Origin: Bradyrhizobium sp. ORS 285
GTDB lineage: Bacteria > Pseudomonadota > Alphaproteobacteria > Rhizobiales > Xanthobacteraceae
Length of the DNA stretch: 64,000 nucleotides
Assembly (NCBI RefSeq): GCF_900176205.1
Contig: NZ_LT859959.1
Location: 5,229,001-5,293,000 of the forward strand
Direction of reading: 5' to 3'
In this document: one piece after another, positions 18,339 to 30,410 of the stretch
Numbering within the stretch: position 1 is the stretch's first letter
How the letters are laid out: every line of letters starts with the position of its first letter
Notes under the pieces: generated by a model
Told to the model about the DNA's origin: nothing
The model's input: only the letters and a program-made list of their open reading frames with translations
Database searches by the model: none
Made by a program: the position numbers and the translations under genes

Positions 18339-19586
18339 TCAGGTGGCGGGCACCGCCCGCGCCACCGGCTTCTCGACGATCGGCAGGTTGATCAGCGCCG
18401 AGAGCACGCCGAACAGGATCGAGAGCCACCAGATCGGCGTGTAGGAGCCATAGCGCTCGAACACGATGCCGCCGAGCCAGACGCCGAGAAAGCCGCCGAC
18501 CTGATGGCTGACGAAGGCGAAGCCGTAGAGCGTGGCGAGCCAGCGCGTGCCGAACATGATTGCGACCAGCGAGGACGTCGGCGGCACGGTGGAGAGCCAG
18601 GCGAGCCCCGACACCGCTCCGAATGCGATCGCCGTGACGGGCGTGACCGGGAACGAGATGAAGGCGAGCGTGGCCAGCGCGCGGGTGAAGTAGATGAAGG
18701 ACAGGATGTAGCGCTTCGGCAGCCGACTCTGCAGCCAGCCGACGCTGAGCGAGCCGATGATGTTGAACAGGCCGATCGCCGCGATCACCCAGCCGCCGGT
18801 CTGCGCGGACAGGCCGCGATCGACCAGGAACGCCGGCAGATGCACGGTGATGAAGGCGAGCTGGAAGCCGCAGGTGAAGAAGCCCAGGACCAGGAGCACG
18901 TAGGAGCGGTGGCCAAACGCCTCCATCAGCGCCGTCGTGAACGACTGCTGCTCGGCCTCGGTCGGCTTGGCCTCGGCTGCCGGCGGCGTCGCCACTGCAA
19001 GCGACAGCGGCAGGATGAACAACATCAGCGTCGCGAACACCATCAGCGCGCTCTGCCAGCCGAACTGGTCGATCAGCGCCACGCCGAACGGCGCGAACAG
19101 GAACTGACCGAGCGAGCCGGCGGCGGTGCCGGCGCCGAGCGCGAGGCCGCGCCGCTCCGGCGGCAACAGCTTGCTGAAGGCCGACAGGATGAGGTTGAAC
19201 GAGCAGCCGGACAGGCCGAACCCGACCAGCACACCAGCCCCGATATCCAGCGACAGCGGAGACGTCGCGTAGCGCATCATCAGGAGCCCGCCGGCATAGA
19301 GCAACGCGCCGACGCAGATCACGCGCATGACGCCGAAGCGGTCGGCGATGGCGCCGGCGAGCGGCTGGCCGAGGCCCCACAGCAGGTTCTGCACGGCGAC
19401 CGCGAGCGCGAACACGTCGCGGCCCCAGGCGAATTCGCGGCTCATCGGCTGCACGAAGAAGCCGAGGCTGGAGCGCGGACCAAAGCTGAGAAGCGCAATC
19501 GCGCAGCCGCAGACGATGATGACGAGCGGCGTGCGCCAGCCCTGGCTGCGGGAGGCCGTGCCGAGATCGCCTGCCTGTATCGACAT
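18339..19586 (-). CDS. Major facilitator superfamily transporter
   Basis: The 415-residue protein has twelve hydrophobic segments and the MFS motif GAIADRFGVMRV in the loop between helices 2 and 3. The LSFGPRSSLGFFVQPMSREF segment and overall layout resemble the oxalate/formate antiporter-like or monocarboxylate-type group. The substrate is not predictable. It is divergent from nadB across a 365-bp region and followed by the AcuI-like gene, so an organic acid is a reasonable guess, which is inference. Confidence 0.85.
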   Translation of the reverse strand: MSIQAGDLGTASRSQGWRTPLVIIVCGCAIALLSFGPRSSLGFFVQPMSREFAWGRDVFALAVAVQNLLWGLGQPLAGAIADRFGVMRVICVGALLYAGGLLMMRYATSPLSLDIGAGVLVGFGLSGCSFNLILSAFSKLLPPERRGLALGAGTAAGSLGQFLFAPFGVALIDQFGWQSALMVFATLMLFILPLSLAVATPPAAEAKPTEAEQQSFTTALMEAFGHRSYVLLVLGFFTCGFQLAFITVHLPAFLVDRGLSAQTGGWVIAAIGLFNIIGSLSVGWLQSRLPKRYILSFIYFTRALATLAFISFPVTPVTAIAFGAVSGLAWLSTVPPTSSLVAIMFGTRWLATLYGFAFVSHQVGGFLGVWLGGIVFERYGSYTPIWWLSILFGVLSALINLPIVEKPVARAVPAT

Positions 19587-19695
19587 GGATGGTCCTCCCC
19601 TGCTGCGCTGCGCATCGTCGGCGCATCCTCAGGGGTTAATGCATTTGCATTGAACTCCCAAGCTCAAAAGCAGGAACTCAGCCATGAAAAAAATC

Positions 19696-19727
19696 GATGA
19701 CGCGTCGCATCATGACATCGCGTCATC
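19696..19727. promoter_or_regulatory. Inverted repeat in the MFS/nadB divergent region
   Basis: GATGACGCG (19696-19704) and CGCGTCATC (19719-19727) form perfect 9-bp arms around a 14-bp centre. It lies about 110 bp upstream of the MFS start and 225 bp upstream of nadB, where a regulator of either gene could bind. The remainder of the 19587-19951 gap has no gene. Confidence 0.35.
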
Positions 19728-19951
19728 CTGATGAGGTTCCATCGCTGAAACTCATGCAGCGCGTCATTATAGCGGGACTATTTCGATCGCGATGCGCGAG
19801 TGAGCGACGATGATTCACGCTGCGCGGGAGCGACCATCAGAACGGCCGCGATTTGTCGCCAAACACCTGTAAACAGCGACGGATGTCTCTGAAGAAGAGC
19901 TAACTGGTAGCTTGATACATATGCGCACCGAATGTGGAATTTGGACAGCAT

Positions 19952-21550
19952 ATGGACCACGACCAGATCGAAACGACGGGCGAAGTCGTGATCGTCGGCG
20001 CCAGCGTTGCAGGACTGTTCTGCGCGCTGAAGCTCGCACCGCAGCCGGTCATCTTGATCTCCGCGACCCCGCTCGGCGAGCCGGCGTTCGGCGCTACCAT
20101 GCAGGCCGACATCGCAGCCGCCGTCTCTCCTGGCGACAGCCCGGAGTTCCATGCGGCCGACATGATTGCCGCCGGCGGCGGACTCGTCGACGAGGTCGCT
20201 GCGCTTGAGCTCGCTCGCGACGGTCTCGCCCGGATCGAGGATCTGCTGAGTCTCGGCGTTGCGTTCGATCGTGACTCTAAAGGCGGATTGGCGACGTCGC
20301 GAGCGGCGGCGCATGCGGCGCGGCGGATCCTCAGCGTCCGCGGCGATTTCACCGGACAGGCCATAATTGCCGCGCTGACCGAGGCCGTGCGCGCGACGCC
20401 ATCGATCCGCGTGATCGAGGGACATGTCGCCGACACGTTGCTGACCGAGAGCGGCGCCGTCTGTGGCCTGCAGTTGCGCAAGACCGGCGACAATGCGGCC
20501 GCGCCGGTGGTGATGGCCACGCGGGCGGTCGTGCTCGCGACCGGTGGCGTCGGACATCTGTTCGCCGCGACCACCAATCCCGACCACGCCAACGGCACCG
20601 GCCTTGCCGTCGCCGCGTGCGCCGGCGCCGTGATCGCCGACCCCGAATTCGTGCAGTTCCATCCGACGGCGATGATGACGGGGCATCAGCCGTCACCGGT
20701 GATCAGCGAGAGCCTGCGCGGCGCCGGCGCGATCCTGGTCAACCGGCGCGGCCAGCGCTTCATGCTGCCGCGCCATCCGCTAGTCGATCTCGCGCCGCGC
20801 GATACGGTCGCGCGCGGCATCCTGGCGGAGATCGCAGCCGGACGCGGCGCGTTCCTCGATGCGCGAGACGTGCTCGATGACGATGTCGCCGAGCGCTATC
20901 CTATGCTGCACCGGGCCTGCGCGGCTGCCGGGCTCGACCCGACCCGGCAGCCGATTCCGGTGGCCCCGGCGGCGCATTTCCACATGGGCGGCATCGCGGT
21001 GGATCGCCGCGGCCGCAGCTCCATCGACGGGCTGTGGGCGGCGGGGGAAACGGCCGCGACCGCCACCGATGGCGCCAACCACATTGCCGGCAACGCGCTG
21101 CTCTCCGCCTTGGTGTTCGCCAACCGGATCGCCGACGACATCTCCGGCCGCGCCTTTGCGACCTGCCCTGCCCTGCAACACGTCGCCTTCGCGGAGCCCG
21201 CCGGCGCCGATTCCACGCTGAACATCCGGATGCTGCGCGAGATCATGACCAGCCAGGTCGGCGTGATCCGCGACGAGGAAGGGCTGGCCGAGGCCATCAG
21301 CACGATTGCGAAGCTCGAGCGCGACAGCGTCGATCCGGCGCTGCGCAACATGGCGACGGCGGCGCTGCTGATCGCGACCGCCGCCTGGAGCCGGCGCGAA
21401 AGCCGCGGCGCGCATTGCCGTGCCGATTGCCCAGCGGAGAACCCGAGCTTCGCGCAGCGGACCATGACCACGCTCGCCGCCGCGCGCGAGATCGCCGATG
21501 AACTCGCGGCGCGGCCGCCGGCGCGGCTGCCGCGGTCGCTCAGCGCATAG
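19952..21550 (+). CDS. nadB: L-aspartate oxidase
   Basis: The roughly 532-residue flavoprotein oxidises aspartate to iminoaspartate, the first step of de novo NAD synthesis. Landmarks are the FAD-binding VIVGASVAGLFCALKLA (serine in place of the usual second glycine), VVLATGGVGHLFAATTNPD, FVQFHPTAM, FHMGGIAVD, LWAAGETA and the C-terminal RRESRGAHCRADCP. The ATG at 19952 is chosen; an in-frame GTG at 19934 is possible. In many bacteria nadB lies with nadA and nadC, but no such genes are in this window. It converges on the cell-wall hydrolase gene with a 13-bp gap. Confidence 0.9.
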   Translation: MDHDQIETTGEVVIVGASVAGLFCALKLAPQPVILISATPLGEPAFGATMQADIAAAVSPGDSPEFHAADMIAAGGGLVDEVAALELARDGLARIEDLLSLGVAFDRDSKGGLATSRAAAHAARRILSVRGDFTGQAIIAALTEAVRATPSIRVIEGHVADTLLTESGAVCGLQLRKTGDNAAAPVVMATRAVVLATGGVGHLFAATTNPDHANGTGLAVAACAGAVIADPEFVQFHPTAMMTGHQPSPVISESLRGAGAILVNRRGQRFMLPRHPLVDLAPRDTVARGILAEIAAGRGAFLDARDVLDDDVAERYPMLHRACAAAGLDPTRQPIPVAPAAHFHMGGIAVDRRGRSSIDGLWAAGETAATATDGANHIAGNALLSALVFANRIADDISGRAFATCPALQHVAFAEPAGADSTLNIRMLREIMTSQVGVIRDEEGLAEAISTIAKLERDSVDPALRNMATAALLIATAAWSRRESRGAHCRADCPAENPSFAQRTMTTLAAAREIADELAARPPARLPRSLSA

Positions 21551-21563
21551 CGCGAAGGTCGAA

Positions 21564-23072
21564 CTAGCGCCGCGTCCAGTTCGGATTGATCTCGGCTTCG
21601 CTCTTGGCGGCTTCGGTGAGCTCGGCCGAAATGGCCGCGGTCTGTTGCGGCGTGCCCCAGCTCGGCGCGTCGCTGCCGTCGCCCCAGCGCTTCGGCCGAT
21701 AGAAGGTGTGGACCCCGAACTTGTACATGCGCTTCATCTCGGCGACCCAGGATGGCCGCACCCAATAGGCATGGTAGTGCGTCGACTTGCCGACCTCGGG
21801 CAGCCAGATCAGGCCGTCGAGCATGGCCTTGGCGATCTTCTTGGCGCGGTCCCACATCTCGGGCTCGCGAACCACATCCGCAACGTTGTCGCAGGCGAAG
21901 GTGAACTGACAGGCGAAGTGGCGGTACTTGTTCTGGTAGACGACGCCGCACACCGTGGTCGGATAGTAGCCGGAGAACGCGCGGTTCAGCACCACCTGCG
22001 CCACCGCGATCTGCCCGCGCACGGCCTCGCCGCGGGATTCGAAATACACGGCTTCGGCGAGGCACTTCTCGGACTTGAAGCGCGCCTTGTCGTCGGTGAG
22101 GCCCAGGCGCTCCGCCGGAGTTCGCGCGCGCTGATTGTCAGTGTTGACCTCGCCCTTTGGCGCGATGCTCTCGCCGCCGTCGCCGGACTTGGTGAGGTCC
22201 TTGGTGAGGTCCTTGGCGAGATCCTCCGCAGGCTGCGACAACGCCGCCATCGGCTTGAGGTCCGGATCCGGCATCACGATCAGCGGCGCTTCGCCCGGCT
22301 GCCAGGTTTCCATGCTGCCGGCGACGCCGCCGAGCGAGGTCGTGCCGAAATACAGATTCGCGGTCTTGATGTTGAGGCCGTCGACGCCCGAAGCGCTGTC
22401 GGTCGGCGCGTCGGTCGCCGGCTTGAGCTCGCCCGACGGACGCGCGTCCGGCTTGGAAGCGTCGTACTGCGACAGCGGCGGCGCGCTCAACGCTTCCTGC
22501 AATTCGGGATCGAGTGCAGCGCGCGGCGCCGGCGCTTCAGTCGGAGCTTCGCTTGTCTTGGCGCCGAACACCGATGAGTTCGAATCGGGCGTGACCGGCG
22601 CTGACGGCGCGGGCTCCGTCGGTGCGGCCTCGACGGGCTCGGCGGTCTCGCTCGATGGCGCCGGCGTCGGCGGACGCACGACGAGACGATCGCCCTTCAG
22701 CGTGCGATCGACCTTGGGAAAATCGGAGGACTGATAGCGCGGCGGCACCTGCAGCGCCGGATTGCGCGGCGTCGTGCTGCCGGTGATGTCGAGGCCGCGG
22801 CCGCTGAGGCTCGCCAGGCGAATGCCGCCCTGCGGCGTCGAGGTTCCGATCGGAAGCCCGAAGCTGTAGGTGGCGACCTGAACGGAGGCCGCAGCCGAGA
22901 ACACACGCTTCTGCCAGCGCTCGGCGACGCCCGGCTGGCGGGCGAGCTGAGAAGCGATGTCTTGATACCCGGTCTCTGTCGGCATCAGAGCGAAGACGCA
23001 GAGACCGATTCCGAAGGACGCGACACGCGCGCCCTTCGGACCGGGACGCAGAACTAACATCGATACGCTCAA
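21564..23072 (-). CDS. SleB-like cell wall hydrolase with a long disordered region
   Basis: The last 160 or so residues form a Hydrolase_2 (SleB) domain: CLAEAVYFESRGE with the likely catalytic glutamate, GQIAVAQVVLNR, then CQFTFACD and YHAYWVRPSW. These enzymes cut peptidoglycan glycan strands as lytic transglycosylases or amidases. The N-terminus has one hydrophobic segment (VASFGIGLCVFALMP) that may anchor or export it. Between them, about residues 100-310 are rich in P, A, E and S and probably disordered; a short tandem repeat encodes DLAKDLTKDLTK. The role is presumably in cell-wall remodelling. A perfect palindrome lies about 100 bp upstream. Confidence 0.85.
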   Translation of the reverse strand: MSVSMLVLRPGPKGARVASFGIGLCVFALMPTETGYQDIASQLARQPGVAERWQKRVFSAAASVQVATYSFGLPIGTSTPQGGIRLASLSGRGLDITGSTTPRNPALQVPPRYQSSDFPKVDRTLKGDRLVVRPPTPAPSSETAEPVEAAPTEPAPSAPVTPDSNSSVFGAKTSEAPTEAPAPRAALDPELQEALSAPPLSQYDASKPDARPSGELKPATDAPTDSASGVDGLNIKTANLYFGTTSLGGVAGSMETWQPGEAPLIVMPDPDLKPMAALSQPAEDLAKDLTKDLTKSGDGGESIAPKGEVNTDNQRARTPAERLGLTDDKARFKSEKCLAEAVYFESRGEAVRGQIAVAQVVLNRAFSGYYPTTVCGVVYQNKYRHFACQFTFACDNVADVVREPEMWDRAKKIAKAMLDGLIWLPEVGKSTHYHAYWVRPSWVAEMKRMYKFGVHTFYRPKRWGDGSDAPSWGTPQQTAAISAELTEAAKSEAEINPNWTRR

Positions 23073-23172
23073 CGCAACGCTACGCTACTCACTCGACCGA
23101 ACGACAGTGCTTCCGTGCAATTCGATCTGTCATGTTCGTATCGGGTTTAGGTTGCCGAGGAGTTAACCCGCG

Positions 23173-23193
23173 TTGCATGTTTGAAACATGCAA
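23173..23193. promoter_or_regulatory. Perfect 21-bp palindrome upstream of the SleB-like gene
   Basis: Arms TTGCATGTTT (23173-23182) and AAACATGCAA (23184-23193) flank a single G. The one-base centre makes it a poor RNA hairpin but a good site for a dimeric DNA-binding protein. It is about 100 bp upstream of the minus-strand sleB-like start. I cannot match it with confidence to a known regulator. Confidence 0.6.
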
Positions 23194-23479
23194 GCGGCGA
23201 GGTTGTGCGGCACGCTGCGATCGATCTGCGTGGTAAACAGCGGGGTGACGAGAGTGGTGAAGATTGTGTCAACGAACGCGGTGAATGAATTTCTGACGCG
23301 TCGATCGAATCGATGCGTCGCTGCGAGATGTTCGTAGGTGGAACATTGCGACGTGGAAGATTGGGCGGCAGCATTGGCCGTGGCGATGACGATGATACGT
23401 AGAGGCGCAATGGGCCTTTTTTCTTGGTCGATACAGCCTGCGCGTTGCTGAGCTAGCGCGCGCTGAGCGGAAGGTGGGC

Positions 23480-23620
23480 TCCCTCTCCCCGTTCTTCACG
23501 GGGAGAGGGTTGGGGTGAGGGGCAGACGCACGGGAAGTGTTCGTGGTGAGACCTGTACCCCCTCACCCGGATTGCATCTGACGATGCAATCCGACCTCTC
23601 CCCGCAAGCGGGGCGAGGTG
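23480..23620. repeat. Palindromic intergenic repeat, CCCTCTCCC family, diverged copy
   Basis: Opens with CCCTCTCCCCGTTCTTCACG and its own hairpin partner, has the GGTTGGGGTGAGGGG / CCCCCTCACCC pair in the middle, and closes with ACCTCTCCCCGCAAGCGGGG. It is a variant of the units at 3962, 27667 and 35125. A small extra dyad ATTGCATC-TGAC-GATGCAAT lies inside. The rest of the 23073-23712 gap has no supported gene. Confidence 0.8.
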
Positions 23621-23656
23621 CACCGAGCGCGCCGCGCGCGCATCCACCAGCCAAAC

Positions 23657-23686
23657 GAAAAAGGCCGGCAACTCGTGCCGGCCCTT
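23657..23686 (-). terminator. Rho-independent terminator of ppdK
   Basis: On the minus strand GGCCGGCA-CGAGT-TGCCGGCC forms an 8-bp GC-rich stem with a 5-nt loop followed by TTTTT (plus-strand A at 23658-23662). It begins about 30 bp past the ppdK stop codon. Confidence 0.85.
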
Positions 23687-23712
23687 ATCAGCTCAAATCA
23701 ATCCCAGCCGCA

Positions 23713-26676
<2,964 letters not shown>

Positions 26677-26785
26677 GAGATGGTTCGATCCGCAAATGGG
26701 AGGAGAAATCGCGCGCCTTACACCACTTTGGGCGCTGCGGCGCAAGCACAGAGGTTCCCGACCTTAGGGCTAGACCGCGTGAGGA

Positions 26786-26941
26786 CTAGAAATGCAACCA
26801 CTTCAGCAAGCCCATGCCGATCAGGCCGTTGAGGATCAGGAAGATCGCAACGATGAAGTTCAACAGGCGCGGCATGATCAGGATGAGGACTCCGGCGATC
26901 ACGGACATGATCGGCGAGATGTGGGCAACGGTCAGATGCAT
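26786..26941 (-). CDS. Small DUF3096-family membrane protein
   Basis: A 51-residue protein with two hydrophobic segments and the family sequence ISPIMSVIAGVLILIMPRLL followed by VAIFLILNGLIGMGLL. This is the normal length for DUF3096, whose function is unknown. The ATG at 26941 gives the standard N-terminus; the frame is open much further upstream without similarity. It lies 109 bp upstream of ppdK on the same strand. Confidence 0.8.
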   Translation of the reverse strand: MHLTVAHISPIMSVIAGVLILIMPRLLNFIVAIFLILNGLIGMGLLKWLHF

Positions 26942-27185
26942 CGACGGACTCTGAATGGATGGAGAGACGAGCAGCAGGCGATTCGATTGCGCGGACTTTA
27001 TCCCGGCCGATCGTGGCGGAATAGGAGACGCACGGCGCGGGTTCCGGTTCCCCACCACGGGGAACTGCCGCGAAAATGCCTCGGGTTCCCCGGGGAACGA
27101 TGACCATTGGCTCGCATTGGGAGGCAGGTACCGGCGCACATGCCGGTCTCTCACTCAGCGGATCAACATCGAAGGAGTCCTGCTC

Positions 27186-27533
27186 ATGCGAACCCACATC
27201 ACTCTTGCCGCCCTGGTGGCTGCACTCGTGATCCCGGCAGCGGTGCAGGCGCAGTCCTACACGGTCGGACGCGGCGTCGTCGTCGAGGATGACGCGCCTG
27301 TCATCACCGTGGAGCGGCGTCCGGAATTTCGCGAATACGTCGTCCGCGAGCGCGTTCCCAACTATGTGATCCCGGATCGCGTGGTTGTGGGGACCGTCCT
27401 GCCGGAGTCGGGTGTTACCTATTATGACGTTCCGGAGCGCTTCGGTGCGACACCTTATCGCTACACGGTAGTGAACGGCGAAACTGTTCTGGTCGAACCG
27501 CGATCGCGACGGATCATTCAGGTGGTTGAGTAG
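27186..27533 (+). CDS. Secreted DUF1236-family protein
   Basis: The 115-residue product has a signal peptide ending AAVQAQS and then a small domain with VVVGTVLPESGVTYYDVP and YRYTVVNGETVLVEPRSRRI, the pattern of DUF1236. These periplasmic proteins are abundant in Rhizobiales and have no established role. The ATG at 27186 is preceded by GAAGGAG. It is divergent from the DUF3096 gene and converges on glyS across a palindromic repeat. Confidence 0.82.
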   Translation: MRTHITLAALVAALVIPAAVQAQSYTVGRGVVVEDDAPVITVERRPEFREYVVRERVPNYVIPDRVVVGTVLPESGVTYYDVPERFGATPYRYTVVNGETVLVEPRSRRIIQVVE

Positions 27534-27666
27534 TTATCGAGACGCATTTGGTCGCCAACGCCCCCGCAAGCGGCCAGATGTAAAGGCCCTGCCCGGTCCC
27601 CCCCGCCGGGCGGGGCTTACTTTTTTCTTGCGACTGACCGCGCAGCAAACGAGTCTGCCAGTGACT

Positions 27667-27828
27667 GCGCCCTCTCCCCTTGTGGGAGAGGGCATGTAGG
27701 AAAGTGCAGCGAGCTCGGTTGGGTGAGGGGTCTCTCTCAACAAGCGTCGCTCGCGGAGAGAGACCCCTCACCCAACCGCATGCGTGGATGGGCCGCACAT
27801 GCCCTCTCCCACAAGGGGAGAGGGCGCT
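27667..27828. repeat. Palindromic intergenic repeat, CCCTCTCCC family, copy 2
   Basis: Outer arms GCGCCCTCTCCCCTTGTGGG and its inverse at 27799-27828; inner pair GGTTGGGTGAGGGGT and ACCCCTCACCCAACC. It is very similar to 35125-35285, including the segment around AGCTCGGTTGGGTGAGGGGT. It fills most of the gap between the convergent DUF1236 and glyS genes. Confidence 0.9.
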
Positions 27829-27854
27829 GCATCTGACAGCAGCGTGCGCGCGGC

Positions 27855-30095
27855 TCAGCCCTCGATCTTCGAGAAGTCCGCGACCGCACGGGTCGCGCTG
27901 CGGATCTCGTTCAACAACTTCAAGCGGTTCTCGCGGATGGCGGCGTCGTCATCGTTGACCTTCACCTTGTCGAAGAACGCATCGACCGCCGGACGCAGCT
28001 TGGCCATCGCGCGCATCGCCGCGGCGAAATCTTCCTTGGCGACGGCCGCGCCGGCTTCCGCAGCGACCTCGCCGATCGCCTCAGCCAGCGCCTTCTCCTC
28101 GTCGAGCTTGTACAGCGCGGCATCCGGCGCGCCCTCGAATCTGCGCTTGTCCTTTTTCTCCTCGATGGCGAGGATGTTGGAGGCGCGCTTGGTGCCGGCG
28201 AGCAGGTTCTTGCCGTCATCGCTGTCGAGGAATTTGCCGAGCGCTTCCACGCGGCGAACGACCATCAAGAGATCGTCCTGGCCGCCGAGCGCGAACACGG
28301 CGTCGACGAGATCGTGACGGGCGCCCTGCTCGCGCAGCTGGACCTTGAGACGCTCAACTAAGAACCCCCGCACCTCGCCGATTGCTTGAACAATCGCGCT
28401 GGTGAGTTCCTCAATTTGCTTGGATCGTGCGGGGTCCTGTTGGAAAGAGGTTAAAACGGCAGTGGCAATCTCTGCATTAGCGGTCATAACCGCTACGTCC
28501 TTCACCACCGGTCGCAGGCCCTCAAGAATGACTGAGGCTAGCGTCTTAGGTAAGCCCTTTCCAGCCATCTTGAGAACAGAAGTAAGGCCTAACCGCAGGT
28601 GATTATCCAAGATTAGCCGTACAACACCCAGTGCCGCGCGACGCAGCGCGTAGGGATCCTTAGATCCGGTTGGCTTTTCATCGACCGTCCAGAAGCAAAG
28701 CAATATATCGAGCTTGTCGGCAAGCGCCACCGCGACTGACACCGGATCCGTCGGCACGCGATCGCCCGGTCCCTGCGGCTTGTAGTGCTCCTCGCAGGCG
28801 GCGGCGACGGAGGCGTCCTCGCCCTGGGCCAGCGCGTAGTACTTGCCCATCAGGCCCTGCACTTCCGGAAACTCGCCGACGACCTCCGTCAAGAGATCGG
28901 CCTTCGCGAGCTTCGCGGCACGCGCGGTCTTCGCGGCGTCGGCGCCGACCAGCGGCGCGATCTCGGCGGCGAGCTTCTCGATGCGCGCGATGCGCGCAGC
29001 CTGCGTGCCCAGCTTCTCGTGGAACACGATCTGCTCGAACTTCGGCAGCCGGTCCTCGAGCTTCGTCTTCAGGTCCGTCTCGTAGAAGAACTTCGCATCC
29101 GACAGCCGCGCGCGGATGACGCGCTCGTTGCCGGCGATGATGGTCTTGCCGCCGTCGGTCGCCTCGATGTTGGCGGTCAGGATGAACTTCGGCGCGAGCC
29201 CGCCCGTCTTGGGGTCGCGCACCACGAAGCACTTCTGGTTGTTGCGGATGGTGGCGCGGATCACCTCGCCAGGGACCTTCAGGTACTCCGGATCGAACGA
29301 GCCCATCAGCACGACAGGCCATTCGACGAGCCCGGAGACCTCATCGAGCAGAACCTGGTCCTCGACCAGCTCAAACCCTTGCGCGAACGCCAGCTGCTTG
29401 GCGTCGGTGACGATGGTGTCCTTGCGTCGGCCAGGATCGAGCACGACCTTGGCGTCGAGCAGCTTTGCTTCGTAGTCCTCGAAGCGGCGCACCTTGAACG
29501 CTGCCGGCGCCAGGAAGCGGTGGCCATACGTCGTCTGCCCGGCCTCGATGCCGTCGACGGCGAAGCTGACGACGTCCGGTTCCTCGGTCTCGAGGCCGAA
29601 GGTCGCGGTGATCGCGTGCAGCGGCCGCACCCAGTTCAGCGCGCCCGGCTTTTCCGAGCGCTTGCCCCAGCGCATCGATTTCGGCCACGGGAAGGTCCTG
29701 ATGATCACCGGCAGCATTTCGGCGAGCACGTCGAGCGTGGCGCGGCCGGGCTTCTCGATCAGCGCGACGTAGAAGTCGCCCTTCTTCGGATCGCGCTGGA
29801 TCGTCGCCTCGTCGAGCGAGGACAGGCCGGTGGCCTTGAGGAACCCCTGGATCGCCGCATCGGGACCACCGACGCGGGGGCCCTTGCGCTCCTCCTTCAG
29901 GTCCGCCTGCCGCGCCGGAATGCCGTGCACCGTCAGCGCCAGCCGCCGCGGCGTCGCGAACGCCTTGGCGCCCTCGTAGACCAGGCCCTCGGCGACGAGC
30001 TTGTCAGTGACCATCCGGCGCAGATCCTCGGCCGCCTTGGCCTGCATGCGCGCGGGGATTTCTTCGGAGAACAGTTCGAGGAGAAGATCGGGCAT
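27855..30095 (-). CDS. glyS: Glycine--tRNA ligase beta subunit
   Basis: The 746-residue protein is the beta chain of the bacterial alpha2-beta2 glycyl-tRNA synthetase and binds tRNA-Gly for charging by the complex. It begins [18 protein letters not shown] and contains the family segments [37 protein letters not shown] and the C-terminal anticodon-binding-like part with [20 protein letters not shown]. Length is slightly above the usual 690-700. A segment at about residues 462-579 has clearly different base composition and codon use (listed separately). The alpha subunit gene is upstream on the same strand but 315 bp away, across a repeat. Confidence 0.93.
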   Translation of the reverse strand: MPDLLLELFSEEIPARMQAKAAEDLRRMVTDKLVAEGLVYEGAKAFATPRRLALTVHGIPARQADLKEERKGPRVGGPDAAIQGFLKATGLSSLDEATIQRDPKKGDFYVALIEKPGRATLDVLAEMLPVIIRTFPWPKSMRWGKRSEKPGALNWVRPLHAITATFGLETEEPDVVSFAVDGIEAGQTTYGHRFLAPAAFKVRRFEDYEAKLLDAKVVLDPGRRKDTIVTDAKQLAFAQGFELVEDQVLLDEVSGLVEWPVVLMGSFDPEYLKVPGEVIRATIRNNQKCFVVRDPKTGGLAPKFILTANIEATDGGKTIIAGNERVIRARLSDAKFFYETDLKTKLEDRLPKFEQIVFHEKLGTQAARIARIEKLAAEIAPLVGADAAKTARAAKLAKADLLTEVVGEFPEVQGLMGKYYALAQGEDASVAAACEEHYKPQGPGDRVPTDPVSVAVALADKLDILLCFWTVDEKPTGSKDPYALRRAALGVVRLILDNHLRLGLTSVLKMAGKGLPKTLASVILEGLRPVVKDVAVMTANAEIATAVLTSFQQDPARSKQIEELTSAIVQAIGEVRGFLVERLKVQLREQGARHDLVDAVFALGGQDDLLMVVRRVEALGKFLDSDDGKNLLAGTKRASNILAIEEKKDKRRFEGAPDAALYKLDEEKALAEAIGEVAAEAGAAVAKEDFAAAMRAMAKLRPAVDAFFDKVKVNDDDAAIRENRLKLLNEIRSATRAVADFSKIEG
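28360..28710 (-). other. Compositionally distinct segment within glyS
   Basis: Hand counting gives about 53% G+C over 28381-28680 (159 of 300), against 72-73% in the two lines just downstream of it on the plus strand (28741-28860) and 68% in 28321-28380. Codons otherwise avoided in the window (ATA, TTA, CTT, AGA-type) are frequent. The reading frame is intact and the start of the segment still encodes conserved synthetase sequence ([18 protein letters not shown]). This looks like an imported tract from a lower-GC donor, by homologous recombination or gene conversion. Confidence 0.75.
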
Positions 30096-30130
30096 TAGTT
30101 GAACTCGTTGGCAGGGCTGGCGCTGCTGCG

Positions 30131-30329
30131 CACCCCTCCCCCTTGCGGGGAGGGGTTGGGGGTGGGGGTCGGCGCGCGCTGAAGGTGGAGAGGGATGTCG
30201 TCAGGACTGACGAGGATGTTGTTATGGGCGATCAATCGCGCGACATGATGCAAGATGGTGTTGCGACCCATCAGACATCTCGCCCGGGGCCCCCCACCCC
30301 CGACCCCTCCCCGCAAGGGGGAGGGGGGC
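30131..30329. repeat. Palindromic intergenic repeat, CCCCTCCCCC variant, between glyQ and glyS
   Basis: Starts ACCCCTCCCCCTTGCGGGGA then GGGTTGGGGGTGGGGGTC, and ends with the inverted forms CCCCCCACCCCCGACCCC and TCCCCGCAAGGGGGAGGGG. It is longer and more G/C-only than the CCCTCTCCC elements but has the same nested plan. It occupies most of the 315-bp gap between the two glycyl-tRNA synthetase genes and could affect their relative expression. Confidence 0.85.
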
Positions 30330-30410
30330 AGAGGCACCGCGTGTGTGGCGACGTTCGATGGCACGACAGATCTCGATTCAAATTAGGACGAGGACGGCTC
30401 GCGGGCTTGC

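Noticed and set aside
17670..19700. 676-codon plus-strand frame opposite the AcuI-like and MFS genes
   Set aside because: It spans two well-supported minus-strand genes and their gap, and its composition is typical of an antisense shadow.
19860..19885. AAACACCTGTAAACAG upstream of nadB as a regulator site for NAD genes
   Set aside because: It is a loose direct repeat and not the clear inverted repeat expected for such a site; support is too weak.
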